Origin: an uncultured Erythrobacter sp.
GTDB lineage: Bacteria; Pseudomonadota; Alphaproteobacteria; Sphingomonadales; Sphingomonadaceae
Assembly (NCBI GenBank): GCA_947495695.1
Contig: CANLZP010000003.1
Span: forward strand, 372,001-436,000
DNA length: 64,000 nucleotides
Direction of reading: 5' to 3'
In this document: piece after piece, positions 1 through 9,613 of the stretch
Layout: the number at the start of each line of letters is the position of its first letter
Numbering within the stretch: the stretch's first letter is position 1
Position numbers and translations under genes: made by a program
Notes under the pieces: model-generated
Databases searched by the model: none
What the model was told of the DNA's origin: nothing
Seen by the model: only the letters and a program-made list of their open reading frames with translations

Positions 1-262
1 GCTTAAAGGCACCAGCGTTGACGGCGTGTACAGTGCCGATCCCAAAACCAATCCCGATGCCACGCGCTATGACACGATCACCTATGATAGGGTGCTGGCA
101 GACAATCTGAAAGTTATGGACGCCGCAGCGGTCGCATTGTGCCGCGAAAATGACATTCCCATCGTGGTCTTCTCGATCCGCGAAAAAGGAAATGTCGCCC
201 GCGTGCTGGAAGGCAATGGCGTTCAAACCATCGTACAAGATCCAGAGAATAAGGAAGCCTGA
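1..262 (+). CDS. pyrH: UMP kinase, C-terminal part
   Basis: Only the last 86 residues are present; the reading frame is open from base 2 and the true start lies before the window. UMP kinase phosphorylates UMP to UDP with ATP in the cytoplasm, the committed step to UTP and CTP. The visible part has the bacterial PyrH signatures: the [13 protein letters not shown] stretch, the tyrosine- and aspartate-rich segment after it, and the final strand [20 protein letters not shown]. It ends three bases before the frr start, the widespread pyrH-frr pairing. Identification is secure from the motif and the neighbour; nothing can be said of its promoter. Confidence 0.93.
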   Translation, partial: LKGTSVDGVYSADPKTNPDATRYDTITYDRVLADNLKVMDAAAVALCRENDIPIVVFSIREKGNVARVLEGNGVQTIVQDPENKEA

Positions 263-265
263 TCC

Positions 266-823
266 ATGGCAGTTTACGACAAATCCGATATCGATCGGCG
301 CATGAACGGAGCGGTTGAATCGCTGAAGGGCGATTTGGGCGGTTTGCGCACCGGTCGCGCTAACACCAGCCTGCTCGATCCAGTTGTGTGCGAAGTTTAT
401 GGTGCCATGATGCCTCTGAGCCAGGTGGCAACAGTTAGCGCCCCCGAGCCGCGCATGCTGAGCGTGCAAGTGTGGGACAAGACCAATGTCAGCGCGGTTG
501 AGAAAGGCATCACCAAGGCCAACCTTGGCCTCAATCCGATGACTGACGGGCAGACCGTTCGTTTGCCTATGCCTGATCTGACCGAAGAACGTCGCAAGGA
601 ATTGGCTAAGCTGGCCGGGACCTATGCAGAGAACGCCAAGATCGCGATCCGCAATGTTCGCCGTGACGGAATGGAAGCGCTCAAGGCCGACGAGAAAAGC
701 AAAGAGATCTCGGAAGACGAGCGCAAGCGGATGGAAGATGACGTCCAGAAGCTGACAGATAAATATGTCGCCGCCGCTGATGAAGCAGCTGCCAAGAAAG
801 AACAGGAAATCCTGACTCAGTGA
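266..823 (+). CDS. frr: Ribosome recycling factor
   Basis: A 185-residue protein, the usual length for RRF. It splits the post-termination ribosome together with EF-G. The conserved opening ([17 protein letters not shown]) and the C-terminal half with [14 protein letters not shown] and [14 protein letters not shown] match the three-helix-bundle domain of the family. It starts with ATG three bases after the pyrH stop, so the two are almost certainly co-transcribed and translationally coupled. It is followed after 25 bases by uppS in the same direction. No unusual residues were seen. Confidence 0.97.
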   Translation: MAVYDKSDIDRRMNGAVESLKGDLGGLRTGRANTSLLDPVVCEVYGAMMPLSQVATVSAPEPRMLSVQVWDKTNVSAVEKGITKANLGLNPMTDGQTVRLPMPDLTEERRKELAKLAGTYAENAKIAIRNVRRDGMEALKADEKSKEISEDERKRMEDDVQKLTDKYVAAADEAAAKKEQEILTQ

Positions 824-848
824 AGTCCGGGATTTTTGGAGGGGTTTG

Positions 849-1532
849 ATGGGCACTTCGCCCGCACAGGCAAAGCATGTCGCCATCATCATGGACGGCA
901 ATGGTCGATGGGCAAAGCGGCGTGCTTTGCCGCGTGCCATGGGGCATCAGCGCGGGGTTGAGGCGGTGCGCAAATTGGTGCGCTCGGTTGGCTCTATGGG
1001 GCTGGATTGTCTGACGCTATATGCGTTTTCGTCCGAAAACTGGAAGCGGCCCGATGAAGAGGTCGATGATTTGATGAATTTGATGCGCAAGTTCATCAAA
1101 TCGGACTTGCCCGAATTTATTGCCAATGATGTCCGCCTGAAAATCATCGGAGACTGGCAAGGCCTAGCCCCCGATATTGTTGCCATGTTGGAAGACGCGC
1201 TGGAGCAGACCTCGGGCGGATCGCGGACCTTGGCGGTCGCGCTGAATTACGGCGCGCAACAAGAAATTGCCCGCGCTGCGGCAAAGGCAGCTGCGATTGG
1301 TGAAGTGACCGACAAGAGCATTGCCGCCCATCTTGATACCAATGATCTTCCGCCGCTAGATTTGCTGATCCGCACCAGCGGAGAGGTGCGCCTGTCCAAT
1401 TTCCTGCTGTGGCAAGCGGCCTATGCCGAAATGCTGTTTGTCGACACGCTGTGGCCCGATTTCACGCCGGAACATTTGCAGACAGCGCTGGACGATTTTG
1501 CCGATCGGGAGCGACGCTTTGGCGGACGCTGA
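849..1532 (+). CDS. uppS: Isoprenyl transferase (undecaprenyl diphosphate synthase)
   Basis: A cis-prenyltransferase of 227 residues that condenses farnesyl diphosphate with isopentenyl diphosphate to give the C55 lipid carrier for cell-wall synthesis. The N-terminal [16 protein letters not shown] holds the catalytic Asp (residue 16), followed by SSENWKRP and the late [15 protein letters not shown] signature that binds the diphosphates. An in-frame TTG lies directly before the ATG; the ATG was chosen because a GGAGGGG tract precedes it. The 3' end overlaps the cdsA start by 14 bases. The next two genes supply CDP-diacylglycerol and the isoprenoid precursor pathway. Confidence 0.95.
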   Translation: MGTSPAQAKHVAIIMDGNGRWAKRRALPRAMGHQRGVEAVRKLVRSVGSMGLDCLTLYAFSSENWKRPDEEVDDLMNLMRKFIKSDLPEFIANDVRLKIIGDWQGLAPDIVAMLEDALEQTSGGSRTLAVALNYGAQQEIARAAAKAAAIGEVTDKSIAAHLDTNDLPPLDLLIRTSGEVRLSNFLLWQAAYAEMLFVDTLWPDFTPEHLQTALDDFADRERRFGGR

Positions 1533-2214
1533 GACCCACCAGAAGAAATCCGGGCAGAAAAAGTCTGATCTGCCCGTGCGGCTCGGATCAGCCATTGTCA
1601 TGCTGGCGGTTGCAGGCACGGCAGCATGGTTGGGCGGAGCATGGCTGGATGGTTTCATTCTGGCGGTGGGCGTGGCCTGCTTGCTGGAATTTGCTCGACT
1701 GATCTCGACCATCGCCAAGCCCGGACTTGGCCGTTTTTCCGCTTTGGTTGGGGCGGGTGTATATGTCGGCCTCGCCGTTTGGACCTTGATCAAGCTGCCG
1801 TTGCCAGTCGTATTGGGCGTCATTGCCGTAGTCATCGCGGTTGATGTTGGCGCCTATTTCAGTGGCCGCTCCATAGGCGGCCCCAAAATCGCACCCAAGA
1901 TCAGCCCGTCAAAGACTTGGGCGGGTCTGATTGGCGGAATGCTGGCGGCTGGCTTGGTTTCAGGCGGCCTGTTCGCTTGGAACACCGGATCCGCAGAGCT
2001 TCGGGTAATGTTGTTCATTGCGTTTGCGATTGGAGCAGGTCTGGCTGTGCTCGCGCAGGCGGGCGACTTTTTCGAAAGCTGGCTAAAACGCAGTGCTGGC
2101 GTGAAGGACAGCAGCAATCTCATTCCAGGACATGGCGGCGTGTTTGACCGGGTTGATGGCCTGCTTCCAGTGGCGATCGCCAGCGGAGCATTGTGGAGCC
2201 TCCACCCGGCATGA
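1519..2214 (+). CDS. cdsA: Phosphatidate cytidylyltransferase
   Basis: An integral membrane enzyme (about 231 residues from the proposed start) that makes CDP-diacylglycerol from phosphatidate and CTP, the branch point to all phospholipids. Several hydrophobic segments are followed by the CDP-diglyceride synthase signature around [11 protein letters not shown] and, near the C-terminus, the polar run [19 protein letters not shown] followed by [14 protein letters not shown]. The frame is open further upstream, but that part is uppS read out of frame. A TTG at 1519, with GGGAG eight to twelve bases before it, gives the expected length. The stop overlaps the dxr ATG (ATGA). The start is less certain than the identity. 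Confidence 0.92.
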   Translation: MADAETHQKKSGQKKSDLPVRLGSAIVMLAVAGTAAWLGGAWLDGFILAVGVACLLEFARLISTIAKPGLGRFSALVGAGVYVGLAVWTLIKLPLPVVLGVIAVVIAVDVGAYFSGRSIGGPKIAPKISPSKTWAGLIGGMLAAGLVSGGLFAWNTGSAELRVMLFIAFAIGAGLAVLAQAGDFFESWLKRSAGVKDSSNLIPGHGGVFDRVDGLLPVAIASGALWSLHPA

Positions 2215-3365
2215 CCCGCAGCATTTCCATCCTTGGCGCAACCGGATCGGTCGGCGAACAAACGCTGGACCTGATCGGGCGCGAGCGAGACAAATGGCGA
2301 ATTGAGGCTCTCACTGCGAATTGCTCGGCTGAGAAGCTGGCCAGCATGGCGCGCGATTTTGGCGCAAGTATTGCGGTGGTGGGAGACGAGGCCTGCCTGC
2401 CTGAATTGCGCGAGGCCTTGTCTGGCAGCGGGATAGAGGCAGCCGGTGGCTCAGCGGCCCTGATTGAGGCAGCATCGCGGCCGGTTGACGTAACAGTGGC
2501 CGCTATCGTTGGTTGTGCCGGGCTGGGTCCGGTGATGGCTGCGATTGAGCAGGGCGGCACAATCGCTCTGGCAAATAAGGAAGCGCTGGTCTCGGCTGGT
2601 GACGTCATGATGGCAGCTGTGGCCAAGCATGGGGCGACTCTTCTTCCGGTTGATTCCGAACACAACGCTATTTTCCAATGTCTTGCAGGCAGCAAGCTGT
2701 CGGATGTGGCTCGGATCACTTTGACGGCCAGCGGCGGACCGTTCCGGACGTGGACGCAAGATCAGCTGGATGCAGCAACCCCGGAACAGGCCGTGGCGCA
2801 TCCCAATTGGGACATGGGCGCCAAAATCAGCGTCGATAGCGCCACGATGATGAACAAGGGTCTGGAATATATCGAGGCCCATTATCTGTTCCCTGTCGGT
2901 CTCGACCGGCTGGGCATTGTGGTTCACCCGCAAAGTGTGATCCACTCCATGGTTGAGTTTCGCGACCGGTCCACACTGGCGCAGCTTGGCCCGTCCGATA
3001 TGCGCGTTCCCATCGCTTCCTGTCTTGCTTGGCCGCAGCGCATGGACACGCCGATGGCACCCTTGGACCTGCCGTCGATCGGCGAATTGTCCTTTTTTGC
3101 TCCCGATGAAACCCGTTTTCCCGCGACGCGCCTGGCGCGCCAAGCGATTGAAGCGGGCGGGGCAGCCCCTGCTTCACTGAATGCAGCCAATGAAGTGGCT
3201 GTTGCTGCCTTTCTGGCTGGTCAGATCGGGTTCACCAGGATTGCCGCAATGGTAGAGCAGACCATGTCCAATTATAGCGCGCAAACGCCTCGATCGCTGG
3301 AGGATGTTCTTGCAACCGATCAAGCGGCGCGCATCGCCGCGCATCAATTGCTGGAGCTGACCTGA
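2211..3365 (+). CDS. dxr: 1-deoxy-D-xylulose-5-phosphate reductoisomerase
   Basis: The second enzyme of the MEP isoprenoid pathway: it converts DXP to MEP with NADPH and a divalent metal. The N-terminal GATGSVG is the NADPH loop (residues 9-15). [10 protein letters not shown] and [13 protein letters not shown] carry the metal and substrate residues, and [29 protein letters not shown] and the C-terminal helical domain follow in the usual order. Length is 384 residues. A GTG 18 bases upstream is in frame, but the ATG that overlaps the cdsA stop as ATGA fits the operon pattern better. It is followed three bases later by rseP. Confidence 0.96.
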   Translation: MTRSISILGATGSVGEQTLDLIGRERDKWRIEALTANCSAEKLASMARDFGASIAVVGDEACLPELREALSGSGIEAAGGSAALIEAASRPVDVTVAAIVGCAGLGPVMAAIEQGGTIALANKEALVSAGDVMMAAVAKHGATLLPVDSEHNAIFQCLAGSKLSDVARITLTASGGPFRTWTQDQLDAATPEQAVAHPNWDMGAKISVDSATMMNKGLEYIEAHYLFPVGLDRLGIVVHPQSVIHSMVEFRDRSTLAQLGPSDMRVPIASCLAWPQRMDTPMAPLDLPSIGELSFFAPDETRFPATRLARQAIEAGGAAPASLNAANEVAVAAFLAGQIGFTRIAAMVEQTMSNYSAQTPRSLEDVLATDQAARIAAHQLLELT

Positions 3366-3367
3366 CA

Positions 3368-4501
3368 GTGTTCGAATCGCCCCCTTTCTGGATGTATATC
3401 CTCGGTTTCCTGCTGGTGCTGGGACCGTTGATTACAGTGCACGAGCTGGGCCATTATCTGGTCGGACGCTGGTTTGGTGTCGGCGCAGATGCGTTCTCCA
3501 TCGGGTTTGGCAAAGAGCTGTTCGGTTGGACCGACAAACGCGGCACGCGGTGGAGGATCGCAGCGATCCCGCTGGGCGGTTATGTCCAGTTTAAAGGGGA
3601 TATGAACCCCGCCAGCATTCCAGAAGAAGGCGGGCCTGCTCCTACCAATGACAGTTTTCAGGCTGCCAGCCTGTGGCGTCGGGCGCTGATCGTGTTTGCT
3701 GGCCCAGCAACCAATATCATTGTTGCGATTGGTATATTCGCGGCGTTCTTCGCTGTGTTGGGCAAGCCGATCATTGAGTATCCCGAAGATTCCACAATCG
3801 TCAGCAGCTTTTCAGAGGTGTCGGCTGCACAGCAGGCCGGCGTTGAGGTAGGAGACCGGATTGTGGCGGTCGATGGCGAGGCGGTGCCTGATTTTTCCGC
3901 TTTGCTCGACAAGGTCGCCTTGTTTCCCAATCGCGAAGTTATCCTGACAGTTGAGCGCGATGGGTCGCCCCTCGAATTGCCCGTAACTATCGGCAGCGCG
4001 GTGCAACCCGATGGGTTTGGGAATGAGGCAACCGTGGGACGTTTAGGCATTTACCGGGCCGATAGCGGCGAGGTCTCCATAACATACGAGGATGTGGGCG
4101 CGTTTGAAGCCATTCCGATGGCCGCGCAGCAATGCTGGGACATTACCGTCATGATGGTGACGGGCATCAAACAGATCATTGTTGGCCAGCGTTCGGTCAA
4201 GGAATTGGGCGGTCCTTTGAAGATCGCAAAATATTCTGGCGAGCAGCTCAGCCTAGGGCCTTTGGCCTTTCTCAGCTTCGTCGCTTTGATATCGCTTAAT
4301 TTGGCATTCATTAACTTGCTGCCAATCCCCGCACTCGATGGCGGACACTTGGCCTTCTATGCGGTGGAAGCCGTACAAAGAAAGCCAGTGGGTCCGCGTG
4401 GTCAGGAATTGGCCTTTCGAGCAGGCATGGCGTTCGTGCTGGTCTTTATGGTGGTCGTGACGGTGAATGATTTTATCTCCCTCCCGCTTTTTGGGAGTTA
4501 A
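3368..4501 (+). CDS. rseP: RIP metalloprotease RseP (site-2 protease)
   Basis: An M50 membrane metalloprotease of 377 residues that performs intramembrane cleavage of anti-sigma factors and leftover signal peptides. The zinc motif HELGH sits at residues 25-29 in the first membrane helix; a single PDZ-like domain follows around residues 125-205 (VGDRIVAVDGEAV), and the second catalytic motif LLPIPALDGGHL lies near the C-terminus between the last helices. The start is GTG. E. coli RseP has two PDZ domains; here I see only one, as in many alphaproteobacteria. Its place before bamA is conserved and fits a role in envelope homeostasis. Confidence 0.94.
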   Translation: MFESPPFWMYILGFLLVLGPLITVHELGHYLVGRWFGVGADAFSIGFGKELFGWTDKRGTRWRIAAIPLGGYVQFKGDMNPASIPEEGGPAPTNDSFQAASLWRRALIVFAGPATNIIVAIGIFAAFFAVLGKPIIEYPEDSTIVSSFSEVSAAQQAGVEVGDRIVAVDGEAVPDFSALLDKVALFPNREVILTVERDGSPLELPVTIGSAVQPDGFGNEATVGRLGIYRADSGEVSITYEDVGAFEAIPMAAQQCWDITVMMVTGIKQIIVGQRSVKELGGPLKIAKYSGEQLSLGPLAFLSFVALISLNLAFINLLPIPALDGGHLAFYAVEAVQRKPVGPRGQELAFRAGMAFVLVFMVVVTVNDFISLPLFGS

Positions 4502-4665
4502 TGGGGGAAAGGACGCAGGGAAGCGACAATTGGTGCGAGGCACCGCTTGATTGCATTCTCTCCATGGGGCAGAGGCGACTAGTGGTGCCGGAACTCGAAT
4601 TCTTCGGGTTTCGAGCATTGTTGGGGCACCGAAAGAAGATTGTTTTGGACAGGAACACAGTGTCG

Positions 4666-7359
4666 ATGAAATCTAATACCATGGCGGGTGATTACCGGGC
4701 GAAGCCCGCTGGCCGATTGGCCGCAGCTTTGCTTTGCGGAACCTTCCTGGCAGGTGCGCCGATGCCGCTGCTCGCTCAAGAAACCGATGAAGATGCTGCT
4801 CCTGCTGCTGCTGAACCAGCTCCTGCGCCGGTGAATGACACGATCCGCTCGATCAATGTTGTGGGGGCGGTGCGCTTGGAAGCGCAGACCATCCTCAGCT
4901 ACATCCGTATGCGTGTGGGCCAAGAATATACCGCAGCTTCGGCTGATGCGGCACTGAAAGATCTTGGTGCGACCGAATTGTTTTCCAATTTCTCGATCCG
5001 AAACGATGGCGGCAACGTCGTTATCAACGTGACCGAAAATCCAGTGATCAACCGGATCGTTCTGGAAGGCAACAAGCGGATCAAGAATGACAAGATCATT
5101 CCCGAGATCAAGCTGTCGCCGCGCCAGATTTTCACTCGCTCTAAAGTGCGGGCCGATGTTGCGCGCATAATTGAACTGTACAAACGGCAGGGCCGGTTTG
5201 CTGCAACGGTAGAGCCCAAGATGGTTCAGCTGGCGCAAAACCGCGTCGATATCGTGTTCGAGATTAGCGAAGGGCCCAAGTCTAAGGTTCGCCAGATCAA
5301 CATTATCGGCAACGAAGAATTTTCCGATGGTGATTTGCGTGGTGAAATGGTCACCAAGCAAGCGCGCTTGACCAGCTTCTTCAGCTCCAACACAAGCTAT
5401 GATCCAGACCGTCTGGCGTTTGACCAGCAAAAGCTGCGCCAATTTTATCTGACAGAAGGCTTTGCCGATTTCCGTGTAGTTTCTGCGGTGGCCGAACTTA
5501 CGCCGGACAAGCGCGACTTCATCATCACCTATGTGGTGGAAGAGGGCGAGCGTTACAAATTTGGCGAAGTGACCGTCGAAAGCCAGTTGCGCGACTTTGA
5601 CAGCGACCGGATGACCAACAATCTGCCGATGCAGACCGAAGATTGGTATGATGCCAAATTGGTTGAGGATACGGTTGAGCAATTGACCGAGCTGGCTGGC
5701 ACCTATGGCTATGCCTTTGCTGATGTGCAGCCGCGCTTTACGCCAAATCGCGAAAATCTGACGATGGACATCAATTTCATCCTGCGTCAGGTTCCACGCG
5801 TTTATGTCGAGCGGGTTGATGTGAACGGCAACACGCTGACGCAGGACAAGGTGGTTCGCCGCGAATTCCGTATCAGTGAAGGCGATGCATTTAACTCTTT
5901 GCAGGTTCGACGAACGACGGCCCGGATCAATTCGCTGGGGTATTTCCAGGAAAACTTTGAGGTCAACCAGACCGAAGGTACTCAGCCTGACCGCATTATT
6001 CTCGAAGCCAATGTGCAAGAACAGCCGACCGGCGAACTGCAATTGTCAGCTGGTTTCTCGTCGATTGAGAGCTTTATTCTGTCTGCCTCAATCCGTCAGC
6101 GTAACTTCCGCGGACGGGGCCAAACGGTTGGCGCAAGTATCAACTATTCGCGCTTCTCGCGATCGGCACAGCTCAGCTTTTCCGAGCCATATTTGTTCGA
6201 CCGCAACATTTCGGCGGGTCTCGATATCTTCCGCCGCGATCTGAACAGCTTCAACTTTGTCGACAACGCTCGCAACACGACGTTTGAGCAAGCAACAACC
6301 GGCTTTACCGCGCGTGCGGGTGTGCCGCTGACCGAATATATGTCTCTGGTTGCCAGCTATACGCTGAATTACGATGACGTTTCGCTAGATGAAAACCAGT
6401 TCTTTTCCGATTTTGATGGCGATGGCATTCGGACTTGTGAGCCATTGTTCGCCGGCCGTTTCTTGTGTGATGCGCTGGGCAAACGGACCAGCTCAATCGT
6501 CGGGTTGAGCTTGGCCTATAACACGCTCGACAATCGCGTGCGGCCGACCCGCGGCCAGAACGTGACCTTCACAACCGAAGTAGCAGGGCTGGGCGGATCT
6601 GTCCGCTATGTGCGCGTCAGAGGCCGTGCGGCCCAGTATTTCTCGATTGGATCGGGCTTCATATTCTCGCTTTCAGCTGAAGGTGGCGCGATCAACTCTT
6701 TGGAAGACCGCGGAATCGCTGGTGAAGATGACGTTCGTTTGACTGACCGGTTCTTCATCGGTGAATCGCAATTGCGTGGCTTTGACATTCGCGGCATCGG
6801 GCCGCGCGTTCTACGCCAACCTTATGTCTCTGATGAGGATGGCAACCCGGTTCCCATTACTGATCGTGATCGGGTGGCCGACGATTCATTGGGTGGCCGG
6901 GCATTTTATCTGGGCCGTGCCGAGCTGGAAATTCCGTTGGGCACAGGCGCGCGGGAACTGGGCTTGCGTCCATCGATCTTCCTGGATGCTGGCGCTTTGT
7001 TCGGTGTGAAAACACCGATCTTGCAGGACAATCCCAACGGAATTCAAAGCCGCGATGGCAATGGCAATCTGCTGTTCTTGGAAGTGGTGGATGATGCCAA
7101 TGGCAACCCGACAACGGTTCTGAGCACCAATCCAATCGCGGCTGATGGCGTTACGGCCAACGCCCCGAACATTATCGGCAACAGCCGTTTCCGCGAAGTA
7201 TTCTTGGGCGATTCTGCCGCGCCGCGCATCTCTATCGGTGTCGGCGTCAATTGGAACTCGCCCTTCGGTCCCTTCCGGATCGATTTCGCTCGCGTCCTCA
7301 AGAAAGTTGAGGGTGACGACACCAAAACATTCTCGTTCAACGTAGGAACACAATTCTGA
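4666..7359 (+). CDS. bamA: Outer membrane protein assembly factor BamA
   Basis: The central subunit of the BAM complex, which folds beta-barrel proteins into the outer membrane. From the chosen ATG it has 897 residues: a signal peptide of about 38 residues ending at a LAQ site, five POTRA-type repeats (for example INRIVLEGNKRIKNDKI and VDVNGNTLTQDKVVRREFRI), then a 16-strand barrel with the VRGF/IRG-type loop (LRGFDIRGIGPR) and a C-terminal phenylalanine. The frame stays open upstream to the rseP stop, but that part has no signal peptide. AGGA ahead supports the ATG, or a GTG six bases earlier. The stop overlaps the next ATG. Confidence 0.95.
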   Translation: MKSNTMAGDYRAKPAGRLAAALLCGTFLAGAPMPLLAQETDEDAAPAAAEPAPAPVNDTIRSINVVGAVRLEAQTILSYIRMRVGQEYTAASADAALKDLGATELFSNFSIRNDGGNVVINVTENPVINRIVLEGNKRIKNDKIIPEIKLSPRQIFTRSKVRADVARIIELYKRQGRFAATVEPKMVQLAQNRVDIVFEISEGPKSKVRQINIIGNEEFSDGDLRGEMVTKQARLTSFFSSNTSYDPDRLAFDQQKLRQFYLTEGFADFRVVSAVAELTPDKRDFIITYVVEEGERYKFGEVTVESQLRDFDSDRMTNNLPMQTEDWYDAKLVEDTVEQLTELAGTYGYAFADVQPRFTPNRENLTMDINFILRQVPRVYVERVDVNGNTLTQDKVVRREFRISEGDAFNSLQVRRTTARINSLGYFQENFEVNQTEGTQPDRIILEANVQEQPTGELQLSAGFSSIESFILSASIRQRNFRGRGQTVGASINYSRFSRSAQLSFSEPYLFDRNISAGLDIFRRDLNSFNFVDNARNTTFEQATTGFTARAGVPLTEYMSLVASYTLNYDDVSLDENQFFSDFDGDGIRTCEPLFAGRFLCDALGKRTSSIVGLSLAYNTLDNRVRPTRGQNVTFTTEVAGLGGSVRYVRVRGRAAQYFSIGSGFIFSLSAEGGAINSLEDRGIAGEDDVRLTDRFFIGESQLRGFDIRGIGPRVLRQPYVSDEDGNPVPITDRDRVADDSLGGRAFYLGRAELEIPLGTGARELGLRPSIFLDAGALFGVKTPILQDNPNGIQSRDGNGNLLFLEVVDDANGNPTTVLSTNPIAADGVTANAPNIIGNSRFREVFLGDSAAPRISIGVGVNWNSPFGPFRIDFARVLKKVEGDDTKTFSFNVGTQF

Positions 7360-8042
7360 TGAAAAAACTTCTTAAACCCGTTCTGGCAGCTTCGATTGCT
7401 GCTGCGACATTGGCTGTACCAATGGCAACTCCGGCTTCGGCCCAGGTCAATGGTATTGCAACCAGCAACCCAACAGCAGTGATCCTGCGCGCCGCTGCCC
7501 GAGCGGCAGGTTATAGCGCCATCCAGACAACTTATGCTGCGCAGATCCAGCAGATCAACCAGTTGAATACGGAACTGACGACTTTGCAGCGAAGCCTTGA
7601 CACCAATGGTGACCAGCAGCTGACAGACGCGGAAATTCAGGCCAACCCAACGGTGGTTCAACAGATCCAAGCGAAAGAAGTGCAGGTTCAGACAACCAGT
7701 GAGCCCATTGCAATGGCGCAGTATTATGTGATTGAGCAATTGCTGAATGACTATGCCAATGCCCGCAATCAGGTGATCCAGAACAAGAGCATTTCTTTGA
7801 TGATCTCGCCAGATGCGCTGCAATATGGGCCAGATGGTATCGACGTAACCAACGACATTATCGCCGCAGTCGATGCACGCCTGCCGACGGTTGCAACAGC
7901 CGTTCCAGCCGGTTGGCAGCCACGCCGTGATACGGTGCAGATGCATCAGGCTGTGCAGCAAATCCTGGTGGTTGCCGCACAACAGGCGGCTGCGCGTCAA
8001 GCACAGCAACCAGCAGCTGCTCCGGCCGCTTCGGGCCGCTAA
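7359..8042 (+). CDS. OmpH/Skp-like periplasmic chaperone with an EF-hand loop
   Basis: A secreted 227-residue protein with a signal peptide ending at ASA (residue 28), then a long polar, glutamine-rich helical body, as in the OmpH/Skp chaperones that hold unfolded outer-membrane proteins. The start overlaps the bamA stop (TGATG), the classic skp position, which is the main reason for the call. Unusual for Skp, residues 81-92 form a textbook EF-hand calcium loop (D81, N83, D85, Q87, T89, E92). The C-terminal 30 residues are Ala/Gln/Pro-rich. Similarity to E. coli Skp is weak by eye, so the function is inferred mainly from context. Confidence 0.8.
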   Translation: MKKLLKPVLAASIAAATLAVPMATPASAQVNGIATSNPTAVILRAAARAAGYSAIQTTYAAQIQQINQLNTELTTLQRSLDTNGDQQLTDAEIQANPTVVQQIQAKEVQVQTTSEPIAMAQYYVIEQLLNDYANARNQVIQNKSISLMISPDALQYGPDGIDVTNDIIAAVDARLPTVATAVPAGWQPRRDTVQMHQAVQQILVVAAQQAAARQAQQPAAAPAASGR

Positions 8043-8077
8043 GCAACTGCATATTTACTAGCAAACGGGGATAGACG

Positions 8078-8533
8078 ATGAGTGATACCGGTTTCGACGT
8101 CACCAAGGTGCTCGAGCGGCTTCCGCATCGCTATCCTCTGTTGCTGGTGGATCGGGTCAAAGAGTTGGTTGTGGATGAACGCATTCACGCCGTAAAAGCT
8201 GTGTCGTTCAACGAACAATTCTTCCAAGGCCATTTCCCTGGTCGCCCGATCATGCCTGGCGTTTTGCAAATCGAGGCATTGGCGCAGGCGGCTGGAGTGC
8301 TGGCGGTGGAATCGCTCAACCTGGCTGGCTCGGGCAAGCTGGTGTATTTCATGGCGATCGAGAACGCCAAGTTCCGCGCTCCGGTTGAGCCGGGTTGCTT
8401 GCTCGATCTGCATGCTGAATTTGTGCAGAAACGTGCACGTGTGTGCAAATTTTCCGGCAAGGCCAGCGTTGAAGGTACGGTGACCTGCGAAGTGTCATTT
8501 ACCGCAATGATTGCTGACGCGCCGCAGAGCTAG
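8078..8533 (+). CDS. fabZ: 3-hydroxyacyl-ACP dehydratase FabZ
   Basis: A hot-dog-fold dehydratase of 151 residues that removes water from 3-hydroxyacyl-ACP in fatty acid elongation. The active-site His is in [13 protein letters not shown] (H52) and the acidic partner is in [11 protein letters not shown] (E66). It follows ompH after 35 bases and probably ends the operon that starts with pyrH. In most Gram-negative bacteria lpxD precedes and lpxA follows this gene; neither is here. That agrees with a sphingomonad whose outer membrane contains glycosphingolipid instead of lipid A. Confidence 0.96.
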   Translation: MSDTGFDVTKVLERLPHRYPLLLVDRVKELVVDERIHAVKAVSFNEQFFQGHFPGRPIMPGVLQIEALAQAAGVLAVESLNLAGSGKLVYFMAIENAKFRAPVEPGCLLDLHAEFVQKRARVCKFSGKASVEGTVTCEVSFTAMIADAPQS

Positions 8534-8627
8534 CCAACAAGTAAGCGACCCACAATGCAATTGGTTGGCCACAAGGGCTTGCCAAACAGCGCGTCTCTCC
8601 GTAATGGCGCGCTTTCCCGAAATTGCT

Positions 8628-8645
8628 GACCGGTCGGAACCGGTC
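8628..8645 (+). promoter_or_regulatory. Stem-loop in the rpmE leader
   Basis: A perfect 7-base inverted repeat (gaccggt / accggtc) with a 4-base loop ends about 20 bases before the rpmE start, just before its AAGGACC ribosome binding site. A leader hairpin next to a ribosomal-protein start could serve feedback control of translation, but no such control is shown here. It has no T-run, so it is not a terminator. Confidence 0.4.
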
Positions 8646-8665
8646 ATAGGCAAAGGACCAAGACG

Positions 8666-8890
8666 ATGAAAGCCGAAGGGCATCCCGATTATCACACCAT
8701 CACGGTCAAGATGACCGATGGTACCGAATTTCAAACGCGCTCCACTTGGGGTAGCGAGGGCGACACTATGTCGCTCGACATTGACCCAACCAGCCACCCA
8801 GCGTGGACCGGTGGTCAGAAACAAATTCAGGAAGGTGGCCGTGTGGCTGCGTTCAACAAGCGTTTTGGCGGGCTTTCTCTCAAGAAGTAA
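8666..8890 (+). CDS. rpmE: 50S ribosomal protein L31
   Basis: A 74-residue L31 with the family opening [12 protein letters not shown] and the core [10 protein letters not shown]...[13 protein letters not shown], ending in FNKRFGG. It contains no cysteine, so it is the zinc-independent form usual in alphaproteobacteria and not the CXXC form. A strong AAGGACC site sits 8-14 bases before the ATG. It is monocistronic, with its own leader hairpin and a strong terminator downstream. It is separated by 132 bases from fabZ. Confidence 0.95.
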   Translation: MKAEGHPDYHTITVKMTDGTEFQTRSTWGSEGDTMSLDIDPTSHPAWTGGQKQIQEGGRVAAFNKRFGGLSLKK

Positions 8891-8931
8891 GCAGCTTTCA
8901 AACAGCTTTGCTTCTGAATGGAAGCACGCAA

Positions 8932-8959
8932 AAGGCGGTCCTGCGGGGCCGTCTTTTTT
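8932..8959 (+). terminator. Rho-independent terminator after rpmE
   Basis: A 10-base-pair stem (AAGGCGGTCC pairing with GGGCCGTCTT through G-U pairs, loop TGCG) runs into six T residues. It lies between rpmE and the convergent minus-strand oxygenase gene, whose stop is about ten bases further on. Confidence 0.85.
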
Positions 8960-8968
8960 CGTTCAGTG

Positions 8969-9613
8969 TTACCCCCATGGGTTCTCTCGGTACCATTTGG
9001 TTATTACATATTTTACGCCTTTGCGGACCTTCATGCCGTGGTGCAGCGTGTTGGGATTGACCGCGCCATCATCCTTGCGATTGTTCCAGCACAACAGTTT
9101 GCCTGGCTCTGGTTGGAAAGTCTTGCCGATGGTCTTGAAGCGCGTCGCGCCGCCCGCATCCACCGCGTTGAGATATACCATAAAGGTCCAGGTACGTTGT
9201 CCCGCGACTGAGCAAAATTTGTCGAAATCCACTCCATCGGGAGCGAAATAGTCTGTGTGCGGCTTGAATTCCTGCCCCACATCATAGCGCTGACCCTGCA
9301 CGGGTTCGCCAAATTTTGGATCGATCCCCGACAAGGTGAGCAGCTTTTCCTCCAAAGCCATTACGCAAGGCTCATCGGTTTCAAGATCGCAGGTCTCGCT
9401 GGTGCGGAAGTAATTATCGCCGTTCTTATCCGCCAAAGTGGAAGGCCGGCGGTTGGCGTCGATCAGGCCGATCAATTCCTGGCACAGACTCTGGTCTAAA
9501 AAGTCGCGCAGTTGAAACAATTCCAGCTTGGCGCTGGGAATGCGTTGAACACGTGGCTGAGCCACCAAATGCCGGGCGGAAGAATCACTTGCGAAGGGCG
9601 CGCCTTTGTCCAC
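8969..9613 (-). CDS. 2OG-Fe(II) oxygenase, prolyl 4-hydroxylase type
   Basis: A soluble 214-residue dioxygenase of the prolyl 4-hydroxylase alpha-subunit family (P4Hc). The iron ligands are visible as HTD (H119, D121) and a distal His (H191 or H192) in NTLHHGMKV, and the 2-oxoglutarate-binding basic residue is in VKYVITKW (K201). The segment TWTFMVYLNAVDAGGATRF matches the core barrel of the family. The start is GTG; no ATG fits better. It stands alone, convergent with rpmE. The substrate cannot be predicted; bacterial members modify prolines in proteins such as EF-Tu or small molecules. Confidence 0.85.
   Translation of the reverse strand: MDKGAPFASDSSARHLVAQPRVQRIPSAKLELFQLRDFLDQSLCQELIGLIDANRRPSTLADKNGDNYFRTSETCDLETDEPCVMALEEKLLTLSGIDPKFGEPVQGQRYDVGQEFKPHTDYFAPDGVDFDKFCSVAGQRTWTFMVYLNAVDAGGATRFKTIGKTFQPEPGKLLCWNNRKDDGAVNPNTLHHGMKVRKGVKYVITKWYRENPWG

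Noticed and set aside
4579..6042. A 487-codon minus-strand frame inside bamA
   Set aside because: It lies wholly antisense to bamA, shows no domain, and is explained by the third-position bias of the real gene.
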